From contig CAVYYW010000014.1 of the NCBI GenBank assembly GCA_963772845.1, positions 310,001 to 374,000 of the forward strand: a DNA stretch of 64,000 nt, written 5' to 3'. Position 1 is the stretch's first letter. Each line of letters starts with the position of its first letter. Below are positions 56,019 to 64,000 of the stretch, in pieces. Source of the DNA: CAVYYW01 sp963772845 (GTDB lineage Bacteria > Bacillota > Bacilli > Bacillales > Sporolactobacillaceae). Below the pieces are notes generated by a model, which saw only the letters and a program-made list of their open reading frames with translations, was not told where the DNA came from and did not search any database. The translations under genes were made by a program, and so were the position numbers.

Positions 56019-57162
56019 ATGGCTTTCATATATTTAGATCATGCAGCAACAACACCCGTACATCCGAAAGTGATTGACGAAATGATGGAAGTGTATAGAA
56101 ATGATTTTGGGAATCCTTCAAGCATTCATCAGGCAGGCAGAAAAGCAAAGAAAGTAATTGATGAAGCAAGAGAAATTCTTGCGAGGGCGATTGGAGCGAG
56201 ACCAAAGGAGATCATTTTCACCGGTGGCGGCACAGAATCCGATAATATGGCAATCACAGGCACTGCCCGGGCTAATCAATCAAAAGGAAGGCATATTATT
56301 ACGACCAAAATTGAGCATCATGCCGTCCTTAACACGTGTCATTCCCTGGAAAAGGAAGGGTTTGATGTGACCTATCTGGATGTCGATGAGAAAGGGAGCG
56401 TTTCAGTCGACACACTGACAGGCTGCGCTTCGGGAAGACACAATTTTAGTGACAATCATTTATGGGAACAATGAGGTTGGAACCATTCAGCCCATCCGTG
56501 AACTCGCTTTTGCAGTAAAGGACCATCAGGCGTATTTTCATACGGATGCGGTGCAGGCATTCGGGACAGCGGATTTGGATGTACAGGATACACCCATTGA
56601 CCTTCTTTCAGTTTCAGGTCATAAAATAAATGGGCCAAAAGGGGTCGGAGCACTTTACGTAAAGGACAAAATCCCTTTTGACTCTGTCATTCACGGTGGC
56701 GAACAGGAAAGAAAGCGTCGGGCTGGCACCCAGAATGTCCCGGGAATAGCAGGTTTCAGCAGGGCAGTTGAACTTTCTCAGGAAACTTTGTCTTCAAGGA
56801 TTGAGACGTATCTTGGTTATAGGCATAAGCTGCTTGAAACATTGGACAACAATAACGTTCATTATGCAGTTAACGGTGACCCTGAACATTTTCTTCCGCA
56901 TATTCTCAATCTGTACTTCCCTGGTGTGTCGATCGAGTCGCTGTTAATGAATCTAGATCTTGCTGGTGTCGCGGTTTCCAGCGGTTCGGCGTGCACTGCC
57001 GGATCCGTTGAACCCTCTCATGTCCTTATTGCAATGTTCGGACCTGAAAAAGAGCGGGCGAAATGCTCTCTTCGCATCAGTTTTGGGCTCGGTTTAACTG
57101 AGGAAGACGTGACAGAAGCAGCTCAAATTATTGCAGAGACAGTCAACAGACTGAATAAATAA
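56019..57162 (+). CDS. iscS: Cysteine desulfurase, IscS/NifS type (frameshifted in this sequence)
   Basis: This PLP enzyme removes sulfur from cysteine and here probably feeds the thiouridylase MnmA (the YrvO role). It has about 380 aa after correction. IYLDHAATTPVHPKVIDEMM opens it, the PLP lysine is in SVSGHKINGPKGVGAL and the catalytic cysteine in SSGSACTAGSVEPSHVL. An extra G at 56421-56422 breaks the frame; removing it gives LTAALREDTILVTIIYG. cymR upstream and mnmA downstream match the B. subtilis order. Confidence 0.93.
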
Positions 57163-57186
57163 AAACGCATTGTAAGCGTTTCTTAA
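57163..57186 (+). terminator. Weak hairpin between iscS and mnmA
   Basis: AAACGC and GCGTTT form a short stem followed by TCTT; partial termination at most. Confidence 0.35.
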
Positions 57187-57208
57187 TCGTTTGAAGGAAG
57201 GTGTTATT

Positions 57209-58345
57209 ATGTCAGCGAAAGCACCCGCTGATACACGAGTAGTCGTAGGAATGAGCGGCGGCGTTGACTCATCAGTAACGGCGCTGCTTTTGAAGCAGCA
57301 AGGCTATGATGTGGTCGGTATTTTTATGAAAAACTGGGATGACACGGATGAGTCCGGTTTTTGCACAGCAACAGAAGATTATGAAGACGTGGCGCGTGTG
57401 GCCTCGCAAATCGGGATTCCCTATTATGCGGTGAATTTTGAAAAAGAGTACTGGGATAAGGTCTTTTCCTATTTCCTTGAAGAATATAAGGCAGGCCGTA
57501 CACCAAATCCCGATGTAATGTGTAATAAAGAAATAAAATTCAAAGCCTTTCTTGATCATGCGATGACACTGGGTGCAGATTATGTTGCAACCGGGCACTA
57601 TGCCCAGGTGGATCATGATGAAAAGGGTGCAAGGCTGCTAAGAGCGGTTGATCAGAATAAAGATCAAACCTATTTTCTAAATCAGCTGAGTGAAGATCAG
57701 CTTTCCAAAACACTGTTTCCTCTAGGCGCTTTGCAAAAACCCGAAGTCAGAGAAATTGCACATGAGCACAACCTGGCAACCGCAGCAAAAAAAGACAGTA
57801 CAGGAATTTGCTTTATTGGCGAACGGAATTTCAAAGAATTTCTCAGTCAGTATTTGCCGGCAAAACCTGGAGAAATCCGGACCGTGGATGGTGAATTAAA
57901 AGGCAGTCATGATGGGCTGATGTATTATACGAACGGTCAGCGCCAAGGACTGGGCATTGGCGGTCCAGGCGGACCATGGTTTGTGTGCGGAAAAGACCTT
58001 TCAAAAAATATTCTATATGTCGCGCCAGGCTATCATCACCCCTCTCTTTATTCCAAAGGACTGCGAGCAGAAAAAGCAAGCTGGGTAAACGGCGTCCCTA
58101 AACAAAAAGAGTTCAGTTGTACGGCCAAGTTCAGATATCGTCAAAAAGATCGTCCCGTAACAGTTAAAATTACTGACGAGGATAAAGTTCTGGTAATATT
58201 TGATGAACCGGAGCGCGCAATTACCCCCGGTCAATCTGTTGTCTTCTATAAAGATAATGTGTGCCTTGGCGGGGCGACGATTGATACAATATTAAATCAG
58301 GAAACAAATGCCCGAATTGATTTTGTTGACTCAGCCCTGACATAG
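57209..58345 (+). CDS. mnmA: tRNA-specific 2-thiouridylase MnmA
   Basis: MnmA thiolates U34 of tRNA Lys, Glu and Gln with sulfur from the adjacent cysteine desulfurase. The 378-aa protein has the PP-loop VGMSGGVDSSVTALLL, the first catalytic cysteine in NPDVMCNKEIKFKAF and the second in DSTGICFIGERNFKEFL. The start is ATG 57209 behind GAAGGAAGGTG; the frame opens six codons earlier. The terminator begins inside its last codons. Confidence 0.97.
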   Translation: MSAKAPADTRVVVGMSGGVDSSVTALLLKQQGYDVVGIFMKNWDDTDESGFCTATEDYEDVARVASQIGIPYYAVNFEKEYWDKVFSYFLEEYKAGRTPNPDVMCNKEIKFKAFLDHAMTLGADYVATGHYAQVDHDEKGARLLRAVDQNKDQTYFLNQLSEDQLSKTLFPLGALQKPEVREIAHEHNLATAAKKDSTGICFIGERNFKEFLSQYLPAKPGEIRTVDGELKGSHDGLMYYTNGQRQGLGIGGPGGPWFVCGKDLSKNILYVAPGYHHPSLYSKGLRAEKASWVNGVPKQKEFSCTAKFRYRQKDRPVTVKITDEDKVLVIFDEPERAITPGQSVVFYKDNVCLGGATIDTILNQETNARIDFVDSALT

Positions 58346-58360
58346 GGCTGAGCTTTTTTG
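58330..58360 (+). terminator. Terminator overlapping the mnmA stop
   Basis: CTCAGCCCT and AGGGCTGAG with a short loop are followed by T6; the stop codon lies in the loop. Confidence 0.9.
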
Positions 58361-58490
58361 CTATAATAAAAGAAGATTATCACGCGTGGTGCTCCTGATA
58401 CAGATGGAGCCGTATAACATCAGTCATTCCAGCAAGGAATAGAAGGATAGATGGCCGGAATTGATGCATTAAAGAAAGGGATTTTTGAAT

Positions 58491-59150
58491 ATGAATCACC
58501 AACTAGAAAAGGGAATGGCGGCCCTTTCTCAGAAACATTTTGAGGAAGCAGGGAGGCTGTTTAATGACTTTATTGAGGAGCATCCCGATTCAGCGGAAGG
58601 ATACACGTATTTCGGCCATTTATTAATGGCTATGAATGATAATGAACGTGCCGTTAATTTCTATAATAAAGCTTTAACACTTGATCCTGATTGTACTGAA
58701 GCGCTCTATGGGTGCGGAAATGTTCTGTATGAATCTGAGCAGTTTAAGCAAGCTGAATGGTATTACGAGAAAACGCTTGAACGGACAAAAAACAGTTCGG
58801 ATCTTTATTACATGTATGGTCTTACCCTGAAAAAAAATAATCGAAAAGGTATGGCGCTTGCCTCCTTCCAACGGGCTATGGAGCTTAATCCGAATGATGC
58901 AGAAGCTGCTTTCCAGTACGGCTTATGTCTTGCTGAGATGGGACAGACAGACCTTGCTTCAGACGCTTTTCATAAGGTTTTGGCTAAGCACTCTGAGCAT
59001 GCAGATGGCAATTATAATATGGGGATTATAGCTCTTTCCAAGAATGACAGAAAAGCGGCTGAAAGCTTTTTTCTTAAGACGCTTGAGAGTCAGGAAAACC
59101 ATATGCTTGCCTCATACGCATTAAAAAAAATGCGTGAAAACGAAGTCTAA
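58491..59150 (+). CDS. TPR-repeat protein (YrrB type)
   Basis: The 219-aa cytoplasmic protein is made of about six tetratricopeptide repeats, for example AEGYTYFGHLLMAMNDNERA and AEAAFQYGLCLAEMGQTDLA. TPRs mediate protein contacts. YrrB in B. subtilis lies between mnmA and recD2 and has been proposed as a partner in that cluster, but its role is not settled. ATG 58491 follows AAAGAAAGGG at 10 nt. A TATAAT-like box at 58363 leaves a 110-nt leader. Confidence 0.85.
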   Translation: MNHQLEKGMAALSQKHFEEAGRLFNDFIEEHPDSAEGYTYFGHLLMAMNDNERAVNFYNKALTLDPDCTEALYGCGNVLYESEQFKQAEWYYEKTLERTKNSSDLYYMYGLTLKKNNRKGMALASFQRAMELNPNDAEAAFQYGLCLAEMGQTDLASDAFHKVLAKHSEHADGNYNMGIIALSKNDRKAAESFFLKTLESQENHMLASYALKKMRENEV

Positions 59151-59172
59151 CAAGCAAGAAAGGGTTTTAGTT

Positions 59173-61563
59173 ATGGAAAACCAGTCCAATCTTGATCTTT
59201 TTTCAGAAGATCAAAAGTTTATTAAAGGGATGCCGGTCCGGCTTATCTACCATAATGAAGACTCGGCTTATACCGTATGCCAAATAAAAATTACTGAAAC
59301 CAATGAGCCGATTGATGATAAAGAAATCATAATCATCGGTTTTTTTCCAACCATCCATTTAAATGACCCTTATTATTTCCAGGGGAAAATTAAACAGCAT
59401 CCCAAATACGGCACACAATATGAAGTAACCCAATATAAAAAATTTCTTCCTCAGTCAAAGGATGGGATGGTCCAATATTTATCAGGCGATCTTTTTCCAG
59501 GAATCGGGGGGAAAACGGCTGAAAGCATCGTGGACACAATCGGAGAGCAAACAATAACTAAAATTCTTGAGAATCCTTCTTTGCTTGAATCGGTTCCTAA
59601 GCTCACAGAAGAAAAAGCAAAAACATTATATAGCATTCTTCTTGAGCATCAAGGACTTGAAAAAATCATGATTTCACTGGCTGATTATGGTTTTGGTCCA
59701 CAGCTCTCCATGAAAATTTATCAAGCTTATGGAACGATGACATTGGATGTTATTGGGGAAAATCCTTATCGGTTAATTCAAGACATCGAAGGAATTGGTT
59801 TTCACAGAGCAGATGAAGTTGGAAAGTTAATGGGCTTGACAGGATCCCATCCGGACCGCATCCGTGCCGGCTGCTTTTATGTTTTAAATGAAGAAGCGCT
59901 AAATAACGGTCATGTCTATTTTCCTCTTACACAAACAGCGGAGGCCGTGGAAAAATTGCTTAGCGATCCGGAGTTGCCTGTTTCAGTGGAAGAGATCTCT
60001 GATGAAATGATCAGGATGTCTGAAGAAGATCAGCTTATTATCGAAGGCGAACAAGCCTATCTGCCTTCCCTCTTTTTTGCAGAAAAGGGGATCGTAACCA
60101 AAATCAAAAAACTGCTGGAAGATCATTCATACCAAGAAACGTTCTCTGAGACCGAATTTCTTCAAGCTCTTGGACGTTTGGAAGAAGCACAATCAATCCA
60201 GTACGCTCCCTCCCAAAAAGAGGCGATCCATACGGCAATAAAATCATCCATTATGCTTTTAACGGGCGGACCGGGAACCGGTAAAACCACTGTAATAAAC
60301 GGGATTGCCGAAGTTTTTGCAGAACTGCATGGGCTTTCAATGAACGTCAAAGATTATGATGAAGAATCACCTTTTCCATTTCTGCTTGTCGCTCCGACAG
60401 GAAGAGCAGCAAAAAGAATGAGTGAATCAACGGGTCTGCCTGCAGTGACTATTCATCGCCTGCTCGGCTGGAAGGGTGGAGCCGGTTACGGACACGATGA
60501 AGAAAATCCACTTGAAGGCCGGTTAATAATCATTGATGAAATGTCGATGGTTGATATCTGGCTTGCCAACCAGCTTTTTAAATCTCTGCCTGATTCAATC
60601 CAGGTCGTTATCGTAGGTGATGAGGATCAGCTTCCATCTGTCGGACCTGGTCAGGTCCTTAAAGACTTGTTGAACTGTGGAGAGATTCCTACGGTCAGAC
60701 TGGTTGATATCTACCGGCAGTCAGAGGGTTCGTCCATTATTGATCTTGCCCACGCCATTAAAAGCCGGCATCTTCCGGAGGATTTGATGACCCCTCGTGA
60801 GGACCGCCGCTTTTTCAGCTGCCGTCAGGCTCAAATCGTCGAAGCTGTTGGACAGGTTTGTAATAGTGCTTTAAGAAAAGGGTTCACAGCAAAGGATATA
60901 CAGGTGCTTGCCCCCATTTACAAAGGGAATGCTGGAATTGACGCATTAAATGAGTCATTGCAAGCACTATTTAATCCACCATCTGAAGATAAAAAGGAAA
61001 TTCTGTTTGGACATAAGAAATTCAGAGTTGGAGACAAGGTGCTCCAATTGGCAAATAATCCTGAAGAACAGGTCTTTAACGGCGATATAGGGAAAATTGT
61101 GGCGATGTTCCGTGCGAAAGAAACCACGGAAAAAGAGGAAATGCTGATTGTTGATTTTGAAGGAATTGAAGTCACCTATTTAAAACGAGATCTTAATCAG
61201 CTGACGCTTGCCTATTGCTGCTCCATTCATAAATCTCAGGGGAGTGAATTTCCTATTGTTGTACTGCCCGTGGTAAAAGGCTATCATCGCATGCTCAGAC
61301 GGAATCTGATTTATACCGGAATCACACGGACGACCTCATATCTCATTATTTGCGGGGATAAGGAAGCATTTGATCAGGCTGTTCATAAGAGTGATCTCGA
61401 TGACAGGTATTCTTCTTTAAAGCAAAAGCTTATTGAAAGGTTGGCGTCCGAGGGGGAGGAAGCAGAAAATAGTGATCTAGACGATGAAATGCCTTTTTCG
61501 CCAGAAGATGAGGTAGAAATCCCCTTTCCAGAGCCTGAACCTATTGAAGAATCTGGTTCATAA
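59173..61563 (+). CDS. recD2: ATP-dependent 5'-3' DNA helicase RecD2
   Basis: RecD2 (YrrC) is a superfamily 1B helicase that works without RecBC and affects mismatch repair and fork progression in B. subtilis. The 796-aa protein has an N-terminal OB-like region, helix-hairpin-helix parts (DLFPGIGGKTAESIVDTIGE, IEGIGFHRADEVGKLMGL) and Walker A LTGGPGTGKTTVING. Motif II is LIIIDEMSMVD, and the UvrD-C-like end reads YCCSIHKSQGSEFPIVVLPV. The tail is acidic. Start ATG 59173 follows AAAGGG. Confidence 0.95.
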   Translation: MENQSNLDLFSEDQKFIKGMPVRLIYHNEDSAYTVCQIKITETNEPIDDKEIIIIGFFPTIHLNDPYYFQGKIKQHPKYGTQYEVTQYKKFLPQSKDGMVQYLSGDLFPGIGGKTAESIVDTIGEQTITKILENPSLLESVPKLTEEKAKTLYSILLEHQGLEKIMISLADYGFGPQLSMKIYQAYGTMTLDVIGENPYRLIQDIEGIGFHRADEVGKLMGLTGSHPDRIRAGCFYVLNEEALNNGHVYFPLTQTAEAVEKLLSDPELPVSVEEISDEMIRMSEEDQLIIEGEQAYLPSLFFAEKGIVTKIKKLLEDHSYQETFSETEFLQALGRLEEAQSIQYAPSQKEAIHTAIKSSIMLLTGGPGTGKTTVINGIAEVFAELHGLSMNVKDYDEESPFPFLLVAPTGRAAKRMSESTGLPAVTIHRLLGWKGGAGYGHDEENPLEGRLIIIDEMSMVDIWLANQLFKSLPDSIQVVIVGDEDQLPSVGPGQVLKDLLNCGEIPTVRLVDIYRQSEGSSIIDLAHAIKSRHLPEDLMTPREDRRFFSCRQAQIVEAVGQVCNSALRKGFTAKDIQVLAPIYKGNAGIDALNESLQALFNPPSEDKKEILFGHKKFRVGDKVLQLANNPEEQVFNGDIGKIVAMFRAKETTEKEEMLIVDFEGIEVTYLKRDLNQLTLAYCCSIHKSQGSEFPIVVLPVVKGYHRMLRRNLIYTGITRTTSYLIICGDKEAFDQAVHKSDLDDRYSSLKQKLIERLASEGEEAENSDLDDEMPFSPEDEVEIPFPEPEPIEESGS

Positions 61564-61683
61564 GGCAATCTGCGTTTAAGCGATTCGTTTACTGGAAAAC
61601 GTATCAGAAAATTTTGGTCAAACGTATACTTTCATTAAAACAGGGCAATCCTTTTGGTATTTCATTAATCCAGGAGGAAGATT

Positions 61684-61881
61684 ATGCGCTGTCCTAATTG
61701 TAAAAGTTCACGCCTTGGTCATATTGCTCCACAGCAATATTACTGCTGGGACTGTTTTCTGGAACTCTCTCTCGAGAATGATTCGCTCATTATTAACCAG
61801 ATAGAAGAAGACGGATCTGTAACAGATATCAGTCCTATCTTTTCAGAAGTTCCCATTAAAGCAAGTGAATTTGGATTCTGA
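61684..61881 (+). CDS. Small zinc-ribbon protein, unknown function
   Basis: The 65-aa protein carries two CxxC knuckles (MRCPNCKSS and YYCWDCFLEL) 16 residues apart, a compact zinc ribbon, followed by an acidic beta-rich tail. GGAGGAAG precedes the ATG, so it is very likely translated. Similar short ORFs occur near yrrD/yrrI in Bacillaceae, but I cannot name a characterised homologue. Confidence 0.75.
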   Translation: MRCPNCKSSRLGHIAPQQYYCWDCFLELSLENDSLIINQIEEDGSVTDISPIFSEVPIKASEFGF

Positions 61882-61910
61882 GGTCAAAATTCATGTATTC
61901 CTTGTAATAA

Positions 61911-61948
61911 CCCTCCATCAATTAGGCACACTAATTATAGATGGGGGG
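61911..61948 (+). promoter_or_regulatory. Hairpin that encloses the yrrI Shine-Dalgarno
   Basis: CCCTCCATC (61911) pairs with GATGGGGGG (61940-61948) with one G-T pair. Inside it AATTAG (61920) pairs with CTAATT (61931). The G6 strand is the ribosome site of yrrI (ATG 61956), so the fold would hide it. Confidence 0.5.
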
Positions 61949-61955
61949 CTGATTT

Positions 61956-63017
61956 ATGAAGAATTTAATCCAGCGAATGTCATTGTACCGGCTGATCTGG
62001 GTATTAGCTCTGCTTGCCATTATACTGCTGGCAGTAAAGATTCTTCCGGTTTTTGCAATTGTTTTTCAAGGGCTCATTGCCCTCTGCTTTCCTTTCTTTA
62101 TCGCACTGATCCTGACGTACGTTTTTCATCCTATCATTGAAATGCTGGTCAGGATAAAAATTCCAAGAGGACTTTCAATATTCATTCTGTTTATCGTTTT
62201 AATTGCTCTTGCGGGCTTTTTGATTTTCCGGTTCGCGCCGCTGCTTTCGCATCAATGGCAAGACCTAAACAAGCAGCTGCCGCATTATCAGGAAATGGTT
62301 AAAGACGGAAAACAGCACGTATATGATACAACCCCTGAACTGACGCACGATCACATTAGCAGACTGGAAGCAGAGCTACATACACTAATGAACCAGATTC
62401 TCAGTAAAATCATTGAGTCAGTGAAGTGGCTTCTGGAATCACTCATCAGTTTGTTGATCATTCCATTTCTTTGTTTTTATTTTCTAAAGGATTATCCAAA
62501 AATGGAAAAGCGGCTGCTCGGTAAACTCTCGGATAAAAAAAGAGAGGTTGGAGAGGCATTTATTCAAGAGCTTGATCGGACATTAGGTCATTTTTTGAGA
62601 GGGCAGTTTTATGTCAGTTTATTTCTTGCTATCCTGTCGTTTTTCGGCTTAACACTTATTCATTGCCCGAGTCCGGCATTTTTAAGTGTATTAATTGGCG
62701 TAACGGACTTTATTCCTTATTTTGGTCCATTTCTCGCAGCGATACCGGTGTTTATGCTGGCAGGGACACAATCTATGCAAACGGCGATCTTCGCCTTGCT
62801 AATCATGATCATTCTCCAATTAATTGAAGGAAATGTTCTCAGTCCTTTAATTATGGGGAAAAGCTTATCGATTCATCCGCTCTGGATTATAACGGTTCTA
62901 TTTATAAGCGGAGAAATAGCTGGTGTGATCGGCATGCTGTTTGCGGTACCTTTGTTTATTATCTTCCGTTCAATATTTAAGTACTATAAACCCTTTATTC
63001 ATTCAGAAGGGAATTGA
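61956..63017 (+). CDS. yrrI: AI-2E family transporter (YrrI)
   Basis: The 353-aa membrane protein has about eight helices and belongs to the AI-2E/PerM/YtvI family, whose members include Na+/H+ antiporters and putative exporters; its substrate is unknown. Family segments are the soluble loop between helices (HYQEMVKDGKQHVYDTTPEL), FLCFYFLKDYPKMEKRL and VTDFIPYFGPFLAAIPVF. The position next to alaS is as in B. subtilis. The -35 of the alaS promoter overlaps its stop. Confidence 0.9.
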   Translation: MKNLIQRMSLYRLIWVLALLAIILLAVKILPVFAIVFQGLIALCFPFFIALILTYVFHPIIEMLVRIKIPRGLSIFILFIVLIALAGFLIFRFAPLLSHQWQDLNKQLPHYQEMVKDGKQHVYDTTPELTHDHISRLEAELHTLMNQILSKIIESVKWLLESLISLLIIPFLCFYFLKDYPKMEKRLLGKLSDKKREVGEAFIQELDRTLGHFLRGQFYVSLFLAILSFFGLTLIHCPSPAFLSVLIGVTDFIPYFGPFLAAIPVFMLAGTQSMQTAIFALLIMIILQLIEGNVLSPLIMGKSLSIHPLWIITVLFISGEIAGVIGMLFAVPLFIIFRSIFKYYKPFIHSEGN

Positions 63018-63043
63018 CAAAAGAAAGAGTCACTGGCTATAAT
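63014..63043 (+). promoter_or_regulatory. Sigma-A promoter of alaS
   Basis: TTGACA, an 18-bp spacer and TATAAT, with the TTGACA overlapping the yrrI stop codon. Confidence 0.8.
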
Positions 63044-63049
63044 AGCTTC

Positions 63050-63299
63050 ATAAATAGTTATGACTAAAATGATAATACTTTGACAGAGATGGATGGCATG
63101 GACCGGTTATTTAGAGAGGGATCTTCTTGGCTGAAAAAGATTCTTAACAGGATTGGCATCTGCTCCTCTGGAGTGCGAGCAAAAACTTGCCGGTGTGAAC
63201 CGTTATGATCTTTTTTAAGGTGATTGCCGATCGAGGCAATAACTAGGGTGGTACCGCGAGATCAGCTCTCGTCCCTTTATTGGGATGAGGGCTTTTTTG
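63050..63299 (+). promoter_or_regulatory. T-box leader of alaS
   Basis: The T-box core AGGGTGGTACCGCG is at 63245-63258 and is followed by a terminator stem and T6. GCT at 63162-63164 is a candidate alanine specifier; its loop context is less clear than in the valS leader. Confidence 0.88.
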
Positions 63300-63334
63300 T
63301 ATTCAAAATAAGAAGCTGCAAAGGGAGGATTAAG

Positions 63335-64000
63335 ATGAAAACATTATCATCGAAAGAAGTCAGACAGATGTTTTTAGACTTTTTTAAAGAAAAAAATCAT
63401 AAGGTTGAACCCAGCGCGTCTCTGGTCCCTGTAGAGGATCCTTCGTTACTGTGGATAAACAGCGGAGTCGCCACGTTAAAAAAATATTTTGACGGCAGAG
63501 TGGTACCGGAGAATCCAAGAATTGTTAATGCCCAAAAAGCGATTCGTACCAATGATATCGAGAATGTAGGCTATACACATCGCCATCACACGTTTTTTGA
63601 AATGCTTGGGAACTTCTCGATCGGGGATTATTTCAAAAAAGAAGCGATCTTATGGGCATGGGAATTTCTTACAAGCCCGGACTGGATCGGATTTGATCCT
63701 GAAAAACTTGCTGTGACCATTCATCCTGAGGATGACGAAGCTTATGATATTTGGCACAATCAAGTGGGTTTGCCCGACAAACGGATCATCCGTCTTGAAG
63801 AAAATTTTTGGGATATTGGTGAAGGACCAAGCGGCCCGAACACGGAAATTTTTTATGACCAGGGAGAAAGCTACGGAAATGATCTCGATGACCCTGAAAT
63901 GTATCCTGGCGGGGAAAACGAACGTCATCTGGAAATTTGGAATCTCGTGTTTTCTCAATTTAACCATAATCCTGATGGGAGCTATACACCGCTTCCAAGC
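63335..64000 (+). CDS. alaS: Alanyl-tRNA synthetase, N-terminal part
   Basis: This class II synthetase charges tRNA(Ala). The frame opens at ATG 63335 behind GGGAGG and stays open to the window edge, so about 222 of nearly 880 residues are seen. The start MKTLSSKEVRQMFLDFFKEK, the catalytic-core wording IRTNDIENVGYTHRHHTFFE and MLGNFSIGDYFKKEA are typical. The remaining catalytic domain, editing and C-Ala domains lie outside. Confidence 0.96.
   Translation, partial: MKTLSSKEVRQMFLDFFKEKNHKVEPSASLVPVEDPSLLWINSGVATLKKYFDGRVVPENPRIVNAQKAIRTNDIENVGYTHRHHTFFEMLGNFSIGDYFKKEAILWAWEFLTSPDWIGFDPEKLAVTIHPEDDEAYDIWHNQVGLPDKRIIRLEENFWDIGEGPSGPNTEIFYDQGESYGNDLDDPEMYPGGENERHLEIWNLVFSQFNHNPDGSYTPLPS

Noticed and set aside
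63650..63967. 105-codon minus-strand frame near the right edge
   Set aside because: It lies within alaS, whose plus-strand frame is open to the window end and carries clear motifs.

Overview
The window looks like the chromosome of an endospore-forming member of the Bacillales, in the broad Bacillaceae/Sporolactobacillaceae range. The evidence is the Bacillus subtilis-like gene order from lonA to alaS, the sporulation genes (spoVID, spoIIB, spoIVFA/FB, safA, coxA, spoVB, an rsfA-type regulator), the T-box leaders and a clear Bacillus-type 6S RNA. Composition is low to moderate G+C by eye. I cannot name the species. Most of the window is conserved core genome; I see no prophage, transposase, CRISPR array, rRNA or tRNA.

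Layout, left to right: the lonA 3' end and engB; a dispersed repeat and a polar amino-acid ABC transporter (1.4-3.7 kb); the haem operon hemA-hemX-hemC-hemD-hemB-hemL and spoVID behind a sigma-E-like promoter (4-11.7 kb); a second, longer copy of the intergenic repeat (about 12.1 kb); T-box-valS-folC; a membrane GAF-GGDEF protein and spoIIB; radC-mreBCD-minCD (20-24.9 kb); spoIVFA-spoIVFB; L21 leader-rplU-prp-rpmA; obg-pheB with convergent niaR; safA-coxA (30.5-32.4 kb); yebC-ruvAB-DUF2905-queA-tgt-yajC; minus-strand yrzE and spoVB; comN-secD-secF-lapA-recJ-apt-relA-dtd; T-box-hisS-aspS; 6S RNA; minus-strand rsfA-like and rarA; a YczE-like protein, cymR-iscS-mnmA, a TPR protein, recD2, a small zinc ribbon, yrrI; T-box-alaS, which runs off the right edge.

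How the genes work together: the hem operon makes uroporphyrinogen-level tetrapyrrole from glutamyl-tRNA. mreBCD and minCD set rod shape and septum position. spoVID, safA and coxA build the coat/cortex interface, and spoIVFA/FB control pro-sigma-K processing. yajC, secD and secF support Sec export. cymR, iscS and mnmA connect cysteine sulfur to tRNA thiolation. queA and tgt make queuosine. Three aminoacyl-tRNA synthetase transcription units are controlled by T-boxes.

Two cautions. Seven genes (a GGDEF gene, yebC, hisS, aspS, rsfA-like, rarA, iscS) are each broken by one or two single-base indels, mostly +1 and mostly in short homopolymers. Because hisS and aspS are essential, I read these as sequencing errors and annotate each gene as one locus. 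Compared with B. subtilis, several genes are missing from their usual places, notably spo0B, bofC, comC, maf and ysxE. I found no convincing undescribed system. The best leads are the overlapping Asp/His specifier in the hisS-aspS T-box, the missing spo0B and bofC, the structured intergenic repeat family, the SD-masking hairpin before yrrI, and the 18-bp-register repeats in safA.
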